From the NCBI RefSeq assembly GCF_900110025.1, contig NZ_FOCE01000001.1, forward strand, positions 413,382 to 477,381: 64,000 nucleotides of DNA, given 5' to 3'. The translations under genes and the position numbers were made by a program. Positions 1 to 6,708 of the stretch are shown here, one piece after another (position 1 is the first letter of the stretch; each line of letters opens with the position of its first letter). This stretch comes from Gemmobacter aquatilis. Its GTDB lineage: Bacteria; Pseudomonadota; Alphaproteobacteria; Rhodobacterales; Rhodobacteraceae. The notes beneath the pieces are model-generated. The model ran no database searches, was not told the DNA's origin, and was given only the letters and a program-made list of their open reading frames with translations.

Positions 1-46
1 GCTGCATAGGTAGAATTTTCTCGTAGCGTGAGCTGAGGAGGTTCGA

Positions 47-310
47 ATGAGAAAGAGCCGTTTTACGGAACCGCAGATCATGGCTGTGCTTCGTCAGGCC
101 GAAAGCGGCGTGGCCGTGCCTGAACTGTGCCGGGAGCATGGGATCAGCACGGCGAGCTTCTACAAATGGCGCTCAAAGTATGGCGGCATGGATGCGTCGA
201 TGATGAGCCAGATGAAGGCGCTGGAAGACGAGAACCGGCGGCTGAAGCGCATGTTTGCCGACCTGAGCATGCAGGCCGAACTGCTCAAGGAAGCTCTTGG
301 AAAAAAATGA
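47..310 (+). CDS. IS3-family transposase OrfA
   Basis: This 87-aa protein is the DNA-binding first reading frame of an IS3-family transposase. Residues 1-50 form the HTH_Tnp_1 domain (RFTEPQIMAVLRQAE, then GISTASFYKWRSKYGG), and residues 55-85 form the leucine-rich helix that mediates dimer formation in this family. The length is normal. The stop lies just after seven A (301-307), the usual slippery site for -1 frameshifting into orfB, whose ATG at 307 overlaps the stop. A GAGGAGG ribosome site sits at 35-41. It may still be made, but without a working OrfB it would act at most as a repressor of related copies. Confidence 0.9.
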   Translation: MRKSRFTEPQIMAVLRQAESGVAVPELCREHGISTASFYKWRSKYGGMDASMMSQMKALEDENRRLKRMFADLSMQAELLKEALGKK

Positions 311-693
311 CGCGGCCAGCTCAACGCCGCGAGCTGGCCGAGAAGGCAGTGGCGACGAAGGGGGTCAGCATCGCGCTGGCCTGTCGGGCATTTGGTGTCA
401 GCGAGACCTGCTTTCGCTACAGCCCGAAGCGCGATGCCGAGAATGAGTTCATCGCAGACCTTCTTGAAGGGCTGACCAAGGCACACCGGACCTGGGGCTT
501 CGGGCTATGCTTCCTGCACATGCGTAATGCCCAGGGGCACCCGTGGAACCATAAGCGCGTTCATCGGATCTATTGCGAGCTGGAACTGAACCTGCGGATC
601 AAGCCCAGGCGAAGGATCAAGCGCGACAAGCCCGATGAACTCAGCGTCCCAGCGGCCCCGAACACGGTCTGGTCAATGGAGTGAGGAGGATGA

Positions 694-718
694 GAAAACA
701 GTCCGGGGGACTGTTTTC
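694..718. repeat. Palindromic insertion in orfB (11-bp arms, GGG loop)
   Basis: GAAAACAGTCC (694-704) and GGACTGTTTTC (708-718) are perfect inverted arms around GGG. The hairpin sits inside the first break of orfB, within a net insertion of about 43 bases that adds a stop and shifts the frame. Confidence 0.75.
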
Positions 719-1043
719 CCGACGAACATGGCTGATCGCTTGGCCGACGACCGCCAGTTCCGGCTTCTGAACCTGTTGGACGACTTCAACCGCGAAGGTT
801 TGGGGATCGAAGTCGACTTCTCGCTCCCGGCTGAGCGCGTAGTCCGGTCGCTGAACCAGATCATTGAGTGGCGCGGGAAGCCGCTGGCGATCAGGGTGGA
901 CAATGGCCCGGAATACATCAGCTCCACGCTGATGATCTGGGCCGAGAAGCAGGGCATTGCCCTGAACCACATCCAGCCCGGAAAGCCCCAGCAGAACGCT
1001 TATGTCGAGCGTTACAACAGGACCGTCCGGCATGAATGGCTGT

Positions 1044-1066
1044 AACCGGCCGGTTGTTACCGCGGT
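1044..1066. repeat. Palindromes in second break of orfB
   Basis: AACCGGCCGGTT (1044-1055) is a perfect 12-bp palindrome, directly followed by the 8-bp palindrome ACCGCGGT (1059-1066). They lie at the start of the second interruption of orfB, where about 50 more bases are present than the IS3 family normally has. Confidence 0.6.
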
Positions 1067-1227
1067 GACTGTGCCTTGATACGGGCGACGAGTTCTGCGT
1101 CATCGACGAAGTCGTCGAGGAGGCGCAGGAGATCGCAACTGACTGGCTATGGACTTACAACAATGAGCGCCCCAACATGGGCATCGGCGGCATCACACCC
1201 GCCCAGAAACTGAAGATGGCTGCCTGA

Positions 1228-1512
1228 AGTCTACTTCTGCGCCCCGTTAAAACGGGGAGGAGTACCCATGTCTTCTCCTGGGCAACGCTCGCGGTTCGAG
1301 CCACATCGGGGCTATACGCAGGTTTTTCAAAAACCGCTGTTGGCATCTTCATAAAGCGACGAGAATCTTTCCCGAGCGTCCCATCTCATACCCGGCAGCC
1401 TGACACAGTCACCATCTGCGAAATGTAGCCCAGAAGTAGCCCAGAACAAAAACATCCATCGAACGCGGGAAACCCGTCATTCAGTTTGTTCAAGCTTTCA
1501 GGATGTTTGAAG
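1228..1512. other. Non-coding stretch between IS remnant and attachment site
   Basis: I see no supported gene here. It holds the 1242-1257 hairpin and an 11-bp unit GTAGCCCAGAA repeated twice in tandem (1425-1446). The DNA lies outside the integrative element and could be the remains of an older insertion at the same tRNA gene, but nothing in it proves that. Confidence 0.5.
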
Positions 1513-1526
1513 TGGTGCCCGGAGCC
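1513..1526. repeat. Attachment site, distal copy
   Basis: This is a 14-bp direct repeat of the tRNA-Phe 3' end. Identity ends after GCC: the next bases are AGCAACCAG here and GGAATCG in the tRNA. It marks the end of the element away from the tRNA. Confidence 0.8.
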
Positions 1527-1560
1527 AGCAACCAGTTGAAATTTCATGGTATTTCATGGA

Positions 1561-1618
1561 GTCTCGCGTCCTCTTCCACCCCAATGAACGCACGGCTTTG
1601 CGTGTCTCGCGTCCTCTT
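1561..1618 (+). repeat. Direct repeats next to the attachment site, candidate integrase arm sites
   Basis: GTCTCGCGTCCTCTT occurs at 1561-1575 and again at 1604-1618, 43 bp apart, with a partial third copy (GTCTCGC) at 1634-1640. They lie between the attachment site and the integrase gene, where arm-type binding sites of tyrosine integrases are usual. That role is inferred from position. Confidence 0.5.
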
Positions 1619-1681
1619 TCTGGGTATCATTTTGTCTCGCAAAGTCGCATGAAGAAAAGGGGATAGAAAGGTGGATTGAAA

Positions 1682-2881
1682 ATGCGTGCAACAAATCGTT
1701 TGACGGCCAAAGGCGTAGCGTCAGCGCCTCCGGGGAAACACGCTGACGGCGGAAACCTCTGGCTCTTCAAGCGTGAAGATGGCGGGGCGCAATGGGTGCT
1801 TCGCGTCACTATACATGGAAGACGGCGTGAAATGGGGCTGGGCGCATATCCGGCAGTTTCGCTCGCAGAAGCGCGGCGCAAAGCTGAGGATGCGCGGGCC
1901 AAAGTCAGAGACAACATTGACCCGATCAAGGACCGCGAACGCCAGAAGCGGGAAGCCGCACGCAACCTGCACCTGTTCAAGGATATTGTCAGTGACACCT
2001 TCGAGGGTTTGAAGCCGACTTTAAAGGGTGACGGCGTGAATGGCAGATGGCTAAGTCCGCTAAAAGTTCACGTGCTTCCGAAGTTGGGCAACGTGCCGGT
2101 TTCAGAAATTGACCAGATAGATATTCGGGACACTCTCGCGCCGATTTGGCACACAAAGGCGGAAACAGCAGACAAAGCACTTAAGAGAATCGGCATATGC
2201 ATCAAACACGCGGCTGCTTTGGGCTTGCCTGTGGACATGCAGGTCGTTGACAAGGCCAAGGCTCTTCTTGGCAAAACCAGACACAAAACAGTGCATATTC
2301 CGGCCTTACCGTGGCGCGATGTGCCAGATTTTTACGCCAGCCTGAGTGAGGGCAGCCTTGCCCACCTTGGATTGAGGCTGCTCATCTTGACCGGCGTCCG
2401 ATCAGACGCAGTGCGGCATCTCCAAGAAGGCCAGATGTCCGGCGATGTGTGGACCATCCCCGGCGAAGCGATGAAGGGTCTCAAAGACAAGACCCCGGAT
2501 TTCCGCGTTCCTCTGTCGTCAGAGGCACAGGCAGTCATCGCGGAGGCGCGGAAGTTTTCGCGCGATGGCTTTCTGTTCCCCAGCATTCGAAAGGGCGTCA
2601 TGTCCGACATGACCATGTCTCAGATTATGGCGCGACGCGGAATGAAGGAGCGCCCGCACGGCTTCCGGTCAAGCCTACGCATTTGGCTGGCCGAGGTTGC
2701 AGATGCCCCCCATGAAGTCGCAGAAACCATGCTCGCACATGCCACAGGGAACCGCGTCTCACGGTCTTACACCCGCGATTTCGACCACCTCGATAAACGC
2801 CGGGCGCTCATGGAGCGGTGGGGACAGTTCGTTTCTGGTAAGGCGTCAGGAGAAGTCGTGCAACTGGTTGCAAAAAGATGA
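1682..2881 (+). CDS. Tyrosine integrase, P4 type (DUF4102 N-terminus)
   Basis: This site-specific recombinase is expected to join and excise the element at the tRNA-Phe site. The N-terminal 90 residues match the arm-binding DUF4102 domain (LTAKGVASAPPGKHADGGNL, then GLGAYPAVSLAEARRKA). The catalytic residues of the C-terminal domain are visible: R240 in TGVRSDAVRHL, H326 and R329 in HGFR, H353 in LAHATG and Y363 in SRSYTRDF. I chose ATG 1682 because AGGTGG stands 7 bases before it; an in-frame TTG at 1676 is also possible. The length of 399 aa is normal for the family. The stop overlaps the start of the next gene by 4 bp, so that gene is probably co-translated. A 14-bp palindrome of the element family lies over the last codons. 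Confidence 0.93.
   Translation: MRATNRLTAKGVASAPPGKHADGGNLWLFKREDGGAQWVLRVTIHGRRREMGLGAYPAVSLAEARRKAEDARAKVRDNIDPIKDRERQKREAARNLHLFKDIVSDTFEGLKPTLKGDGVNGRWLSPLKVHVLPKLGNVPVSEIDQIDIRDTLAPIWHTKAETADKALKRIGICIKHAAALGLPVDMQVVDKAKALLGKTRHKTVHIPALPWRDVPDFYASLSEGSLAHLGLRLLILTGVRSDAVRHLQEGQMSGDVWTIPGEAMKGLKDKTPDFRVPLSSEAQAVIAEARKFSRDGFLFPSIRKGVMSDMTMSQIMARRGMKERPHGFRSSLRIWLAEVADAPHEVAETMLAHATGNRVSRSYTRDFDHLDKRRALMERWGQFVSGKASGEVVQLVAKR
2859..2872. repeat. Element palindrome, exact arms (TGCAAC TG GTTGCA)
   Basis: Perfect 6-bp arms with a 2-bp spacer lie at the end of the integrase gene, 6 bp before the start of the next gene. Confidence 0.75.
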
Positions 2882-3585
2882 CGGATGACGAGTGGCACGG
2901 ACATAAGCAGAAAAGCGCACTTGCCGAGCGCAAAGCAAACTCAGCGAGGGACCAAGAAGAGCCGATGGGCTTTGCAGGTCTTGGTGATTTCCACCCCGAT
3001 GGCACCGATAAAGTCTATGTGCGCAAGCGGCTACGCCCGACGCCTGATCCGTTCGTTGCCGTGGCGCAAGAAGTCGAGCGCATGTTAGGTCCCCTTGTCG
3101 GCAAAGGCGGCGGCAAGCTGCCATCGGTTGGGGGCTTCGCGCGGGCCGGACTTAGCCGACTTGAGACGGTAAGGGAATTGATGCGCTCTTTGCCGCCCGA
3201 GAAACAGGCCGAGATATCGCGGCTTGTAACTGCCGCATGGCAGGGTGGGCAGAACCAAACAATCGCACTGCTGCGAGACCAAGGCTTCCTAAACGCTAAG
3301 CGTGGCCTCGATGTAGCCATACGCATGAAAAGCAATCGGCTCAAAAGCAAAGCGCACGCCGAGCTTCTACATCCTGAAGACAAGCGGCATTTCCCCATGA
3401 TGAAAGAGGTGATTGAGGCGGCAGAAAAATCTGGAAACAAGTTAAGCGAGCGAGACGCGGCAAAAAGGGTGCTTTACCCGAACCTGCCCCACATACCCGA
3501 CAATGCGGCGGGAGCTAAGAAGAAACGGGAAATCGACAGTTTGCGTAACCGCTATCGGAGGTGGAAAAAGAACTTGGGACGTTGA
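2878..3585 (+). CDS. Unrecognised 235-aa protein coupled to the integrase
   Basis: I do not recognise this family. The start ATG overlaps the integrase stop (ATGA), which suggests translational coupling and a shared transcript. The protein is basic and mostly helical. It has a short charged N-terminus, a region with MRSLPPEKQAEISRLVTAA around residues 100-120, and a very basic C-terminus (KKKREIDSLRNRYRRWKKN) that could contact nucleic acid. There is no signal peptide or membrane segment. Its place next to the integrase fits a recombination accessory or regulatory protein, but that is context only. Codon use resembles the neighbouring element genes. Confidence 0.7.
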   Translation: MTDDEWHGHKQKSALAERKANSARDQEEPMGFAGLGDFHPDGTDKVYVRKRLRPTPDPFVAVAQEVERMLGPLVGKGGGKLPSVGGFARAGLSRLETVRELMRSLPPEKQAEISRLVTAAWQGGQNQTIALLRDQGFLNAKRGLDVAIRMKSNRLKSKAHAELLHPEDKRHFPMMKEVIEAAEKSGNKLSERDAAKRVLYPNLPHIPDNAAGAKKKREIDSLRNRYRRWKKNLGR

Positions 3586-3649
3586 CGTTAGCGCGTCCCA
3601 AAACGACGAGACAAATTGGGTTCACACGAGACGAATCGAGGACCCAAAA

Positions 3650-3832
3650 ATGACACAGAGACTTGTTTCAGCCCGCGACACCGCAGCCTTCTATGGCATC
3701 GGGCAGTCCACGCTTTGGCGTTGGATCGGTGAAGGCAGCGTCCCCCAGCCTATTCGCATTGGACGGCGCACCTTTTGGGACAGTGAGATGCTGAACCAAC
3801 ACGTTGTCAGCCTGCAAGCTCCTGCGAAGTGA
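3650..3832 (+). CDS. AlpA-type DNA-binding regulator
   Basis: This 60-aa protein has the helix-turn-helix of the AlpA/excisionase (MerR-like) group: SARDTAAFYGIGQSTLWRWI followed by GSVPQPIRIGRRTFWDSE, in which the recognition helix leads into the short beta wing. Such proteins commonly regulate or direct excision of P4-type islands, so a role as excisionase or integrase regulator is likely here. I start at ATG 3650; the longer open frame upstream overlaps the preceding gene and lacks family similarity. Its stop overlaps a possible start of the next gene. Confidence 0.88.
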   Translation: MTQRLVSARDTAAFYGIGQSTLWRWIGEGSVPQPIRIGRRTFWDSEMLNQHVVSLQAPAK

Positions 3833-3843
3833 TGGAGGTGGAC

Positions 3844-4086
3844 ATGATGCTTATGACGTTCGTTGGAACGGCGCTTTACCTTTTCGCCGGTCGCCAGACG
3901 TTCTGGCTCATCATGCTTTCCGACCCGGATAGCCGCGACTGCCTTGTGAAAAAGGCGCTTGAAAACGGTGAGTTCCCGAAGTCGGTCTTTGCGCTTTTCA
4001 CCATCTTTTGGCCGTTTCTTTTGGCCTACGGGAAGGCGCAAACGATGTTCAGCAAACCCGAAACGCATGGGGTGGACAATGACTGA
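3844..4086 (+). CDS. Small membrane protein of unknown function
   Basis: This 80-aa protein has two hydrophobic stretches, near the N-terminus (MTFVGTALYLFAGRQTFWLIML) and near residues 48-63 (VFALFTIFWPFLLAYG), so it is probably a two-helix membrane protein. ATG 3844 is preferred because GGAGG stands 5 bases upstream; ATG 3832 and GTG 3829 are in frame. It ends 8 bp inside the next gene. I know no function. It may belong to the following winged-helix and reverse transcriptase genes as one operon. Confidence 0.6.
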   Translation: MMLMTFVGTALYLFAGRQTFWLIMLSDPDSRDCLVKKALENGEFPKSVFALFTIFWPFLLAYGKAQTMFSKPETHGVDND

Positions 4087-4384
4087 GCGGCTCCTCCCAG
4101 TGACAACTTATCGCGTCACCAACCCCGAGGGTGCGGCTTTCAACGTGTCCCTTCGCCACAGCCGGGAGCGTGACACGCTCGACGCCCTGATCCGGGGCGG
4201 TGCAACGGGTTGCACGTTTTACGACGACCCCGCCCCGCGCTGGGTCAGCAACATTCACAAGCTGCGCCGCCGTGGCCTGATCATCATGACCGAACGGGAA
4301 AAGCATGGCGGGGCCTATCCCGGCACCCATGCACGCTACGTCCTTCTTTCGAAGGTGGAGAAGGTCGCGGGAGTCTCTTTCTGA
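4079..4384 (+). CDS. Winged-helix domain protein upstream of the reverse transcriptase
   Basis: The 101-aa protein looks like the small winged-helix proteins found in phages and islands. A helix-turn-helix (RHSRERDTLDALIRGGATG) is followed by a recognition region and a wing (WVSNIHKLRRRGLIIMTERE, then GTHARYVLLSK). It starts at ATG 4079, 8 bp inside the previous gene, and its TGA overlaps the ATG of the reverse transcriptase by one base, so the two are almost surely co-translated. It could regulate the operon or act with the reverse transcriptase. The exact palindrome at 4201-4214 lies inside it and encodes ATGCT, the same five residues encoded by the palindrome inside res. Confidence 0.75.
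   Translation: MTERLLPVTTYRVTNPEGAAFNVSLRHSRERDTLDALIRGGATGCTFYDDPAPRWVSNIHKLRRRGLIIMTEREKHGGAYPGTHARYVLLSKVEKVAGVSF
4201..4214. repeat. Element palindrome, exact arms (TGCAAC GG GTTGCA)
   Basis: This is an exact copy inside the winged-helix gene. The surrounding 16 bases are the same as at 11162-11177. Confidence 0.8.
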
Positions 4385-5730
4385 TGACCGGCACGGCCCG
4401 CCCCACCCCAGAACGCCATCCCGTGCAACGGGGTGCAAAATCCGCCGCCGCAAAGCAATGGAAGCGCGACGTTGGCATTGCCCATGCCGCGCGCACCATG
4501 CTGGCCAACGGGCTGCGTGAAAAGCAGGCTTGCGGCAAGCGAGTGCAGCCCTACATTAGGCAGTATCTGGCCGCCGCTGCCGCGCGCTTCTGCGGGGCGC
4601 TGGCGGCTTTGCGCGGGGAAGCGGACCGACAGGCCGCCGAAGCCCTTGCCGCCACTGTAAACCCTTGGCGCGAGGGCTACCGGCCCATCCGGTGGCACAA
4701 GCACGCCAAGAAGACCGGCGGCTATCGCCCGATCTGTGCGCTGCCGCCCGACCTGAAAGCTTTGCACTATGTGATTGCCGGTGCGCTCAAGGCGGCGTTT
4801 GTGCCGAACGACCATATTTACGGGGTGACGGGCCGGGGCCGGGATGAAGCTGCCCGCCGTCTCAAGGAAGCCCAAAAAGCGGGGCTGACCTATCTTGCGA
4901 AGCTCGACATCGTGGACTGCTTCCAGAGCATCAACCCCGACAGCCTTTATCAACTGCCACTGCCAAAGGAGGTGATCCGCCGCGCGCTCGACACGCGCAA
5001 CATGACATTCGAAGAATGGGAACCCCAGAAAGGGACGACGGACAATCAACGCCTCTCTGGTATTCCTATGCTTTCTCACAGTGAAAGCGGGCCACGGGGC
5101 CTGCTGCAAGGCTCGCCAGCCTCCAACCTTATCCTCGCATGGCTGTTGAACGATATGCCCATGCCCGAGGGTGCGCTGGTGCTAATCTGCACAGACAACC
5201 TTGCCGTTGCCGCGAAAGACCCTACCACGAGGCAAACGGTGATTGAATCCTTGGTCGCGTATTTCCAGCGCGATTGCCCCGCAGGCCCGCTGAACCTGTG
5301 CCCCGCTGTCTATGCGGGGCCGGGGACGGAACCACTCGACTTTCTGTCCTATGAGTTCGACCCCGACCACGCGGGTATCGGCATCGCCGCGTCCGCTTTG
5401 TCTAAGCTGGAAGGGCGGCTTGTCGATCTGGAAGATGACGAAACGCTGGACGACCTGACCTTTGCCTTGGCCACGTGGCAGGCACTGCGGAGCTTTCGCA
5501 GCGGGTTCAGCGCGGCGGCGGACGTGGAAGCTCACCTTGAACGCTATGCCAAATTGGCAGGCTTCCGGCTCGATGGCAGGCATAACGCCCTCTTGTCCGA
5601 CCTGCACGCCCATGTCTTCGATCCGCCGACCACGACCGAAGGCGCGGTGATTGCCCGCCTATTGCAGGGGTATCGTTTGCCAAAGCATCGGAATAACAAT
5701 TGCATGACCGGACTAAAGGCGGCAGAGTGA
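4384..5730 (+). CDS. Reverse transcriptase with altered catalytic motif (CTDN)
   Basis: This 448-aa protein has the ordered motifs of a bacterial reverse transcriptase: RPICALPPDLKALHYVIAG (motif 1), HIYGVTGRGRDEAARRL (as YGFRPGRS in group II introns), motif A LDIVDCF with D175 and D178, motif B GLLQGSPASN (Q242-P245), motif C LICTDNLAV at 269-272, and PLDFLSYEF (motif E). Motif C is normally YxDD; here it is CTDN, so the second aspartate is asparagine. The first is kept, and GDN in negative-strand RNA virus polymerases shows that such a site can work. The first 100 residues are basic and helical. There is no maturase, integrase or endonuclease domain, and I see no retron RNA or DGR repeats nearby. 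ATG 4384 overlaps the upstream stop. Anti-phage function is inferred from context. Confidence 0.85.
   Translation: MTGTARPTPERHPVQRGAKSAAAKQWKRDVGIAHAARTMLANGLREKQACGKRVQPYIRQYLAAAAARFCGALAALRGEADRQAAEALAATVNPWREGYRPIRWHKHAKKTGGYRPICALPPDLKALHYVIAGALKAAFVPNDHIYGVTGRGRDEAARRLKEAQKAGLTYLAKLDIVDCFQSINPDSLYQLPLPKEVIRRALDTRNMTFEEWEPQKGTTDNQRLSGIPMLSHSESGPRGLLQGSPASNLILAWLLNDMPMPEGALVLICTDNLAVAAKDPTTRQTVIESLVAYFQRDCPAGPLNLCPAVYAGPGTEPLDFLSYEFDPDHAGIGIAASALSKLEGRLVDLEDDETLDDLTFALATWQALRSFRSGFSAAADVEAHLERYAKLAGFRLDGRHNALLSDLHAHVFDPPTTTEGAVIARLLQGYRLPKHRNNNCMTGLKAAE
4424..4437. repeat. Element palindrome, one mismatch (TGCAAC GG GGTGCA)
   Basis: This near copy lies 40 bp after the start codon of the reverse transcriptase gene. 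Confidence 0.6.
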
Positions 5731-5760
5731 GCCAGAGACAGACAACATACGGAAAATAAA

Positions 5761-6210
5761 GTGATTTCTGCCATTTTCCGCACAATTTTCGGCGCTGTGT
5801 TTGGCGTCATTTGTGCGCTCGTTCTTTCCCCTGCCTTGGCCGCCTTTCAGACCGAGGGTTCAAGTGCCCCGGCCATTGTGATGCTGATTATCGTGGCCGG
5901 TGTTGCTGCCCTTGGCTTTTTTGCACCCACCATCCGACGTGCGCTTGGGCGTGGGTTCCTGCTCTTGGGCATCAGCTTTTTCGCACTGCCTGTCTCGACC
6001 CTGCTTTTGTCAGGTCGCGCGGCAAGCGAGGTTGTCTCAGCATCCGCGCAAGGCGATCAGGCGGCAGCGGCCATCGGCGCAGGTCTGGGCGCAGCTTTGA
6101 TGACGGGGGCCGGAACCTTCTTTGGCGTGATTTTCGGCATTATCTTCACCATCCTTGGCCTCGTACTGGCACTTGGTGGGCGGCGCGAAGTCATCGTCGT
6201 GCAGAAGTGA
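5761..6210 (+). CDS. Four-helix membrane protein downstream of the reverse transcriptase
   Basis: The 149-aa protein has about four hydrophobic segments: residues 5-28 (FRTIFGAVFGVICALVLSPA), 38-55, 63-85 and 112-142. It ends in a short polar tail (GGRREVIVVQK). It starts at GTG 5761, 30 bp after the reverse transcriptase, with only a weak AAAATAAA stretch before it, and a terminator follows its stop. I do not recognise the family. Being the last gene of the winged-helix and reverse transcriptase unit, it could be a membrane effector such as those of abortive-infection systems, but this rests only on position and topology. Confidence 0.7.
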   Translation: MISAIFRTIFGAVFGVICALVLSPALAAFQTEGSSAPAIVMLIIVAGVAALGFFAPTIRRALGRGFLLLGISFFALPVSTLLLSGRAASEVVSASAQGDQAAAAIGAGLGAALMTGAGTFFGVIFGIIFTILGLVLALGGRREVIVVQK

Positions 6211-6215
6211 CCGAG

Positions 6216-6241
6216 AGCGTCCCGAAACGGGGCGCTTTCAT
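6216..6241 (+). terminator. Terminator after the membrane protein gene
   Basis: A 9-bp stem (AGCGTCCCG/CGGGGCGCT, one T-G pair) with an AAA loop is followed by TTTCATTC. It lies between two converging genes. Confidence 0.65.
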
Positions 6242-6255
6242 TCATCTTCCCAACC

Positions 6256-6708
6256 TTACTTTAGCTTGTAAAACATTGTCCCGCCCCACATGTGGTCGCC
6301 AAACGTAGCTTGCACTGCGTCTTCCTTGACCTTGAGCTTTTCCAGAATGGCGGGGTCACTCACGCCTTTGAACCGGGCATCGGCAATTTTGTCGGCTGAT
6401 CCGACCATTTCAAGAAGTTCGACCGCATCACTGATAGCGTTGCGAACACAGGCCCAACGCTGTGGCGACATTTCATTCACTTCGGCACAGGCCGAAACTA
6501 TTGCGGCACCGGCATCGCCATAAAGCTCGGGTGAAGCAACGGCAGTCAGCATTTGAAGCGCCAACTCTGTTTCGGGCAGGCATTCTTTGACCGAGGTAAA
6601 GGCCTTCCCATCCGCTTGGCACTCAGCCAAAGCTGCGTCGCTGACGGTTTGTGACCACGCGCCCGAGGGGATCAACGCAAGACAGCAGACAGCGGCAAAA
6701 CGATTCAT
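6256..6708 (-). CDS. Secreted cysteine-containing protein of unknown function
   Basis: The 150-aa product starts MNRFAAVCCLALIPSGAWSQ, a good signal peptide with probable cleavage after AWS, so the protein should reach the periplasm. The mature part has four cysteines (in AEC, KEC, SAC and WAC), which may form two disulfides, and is otherwise helical. I do not know the family. It is the only gene of the element on the minus strand, converging on the membrane protein gene and diverging from mod across 297 bp. It resembles small exported cargo proteins rather than a defence component. Confidence 0.7.
   Translation of the reverse strand: MNRFAAVCCLALIPSGAWSQTVSDAALAECQADGKAFTSVKECLPETELALQMLTAVASPELYGDAGAAIVSACAEVNEMSPQRWACVRNAISDAVELLEMVGSADKIADARFKGVSDPAILEKLKVKEDAVQATFGDHMWGGTMFYKLK

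Larger units (their letters stand above)
307..1227 (+). pseudogene. IS3-family transposase OrfB, broken
   Basis: The reading frame begins MTRPAQRREL and runs as a normal IS3-family OrfB to the conserved words NTVWSM, where it meets a stop at 682-684. The family sequence resumes in another frame at 728 ([15 protein letters not shown], then the rve core with VDNGPEYIS and [15 protein letters not shown]) and stops again after HEWL at 1043. It resumes a third time with IATDWLWTYNNERPNMG and ends PAQKLKMAA at 1227. By comparison with the normal family order, about 43 extra bases lie in the first break and about 50 in the second. Both breaks contain perfect palindromes. The transposase is therefore dead as written. 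Confidence 0.88.
1..1257 (+). mobile_element. IS3-family insertion sequence, decayed, left end cut by window edge
   Basis: The segment carries the two-gene layout of IS3-family elements: a short orfA with a helix-turn-helix and coiled coil, then an orfB with the DDE integrase core, linked by a run of seven A at 301-307 that fits programmed frameshifting. orfA is open but orfB is interrupted at about 680-727 and about 1043-1116. A hairpin with 7-bp arms (CCCCGTT/AACGGGG, 1242-1257) follows orfB and may belong to the right end. I could not match clean terminal inverted repeats, so both borders are approximate. The copy is probably unable to move by itself. Confidence 0.85.

Noticed and set aside
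3586-4383. Retron-type RNA for the reverse transcriptase
   Set aside because: The space before the RT is filled with overlapping genes, the only gap is 64 bp, and no paired a1/a2 repeats are visible. It could lie elsewhere, which needs RNA data.
4384-6210. Diversity-generating retroelement
   Set aside because: There is no template/variable repeat pair and no accessory or target C-type lectin gene in the element.
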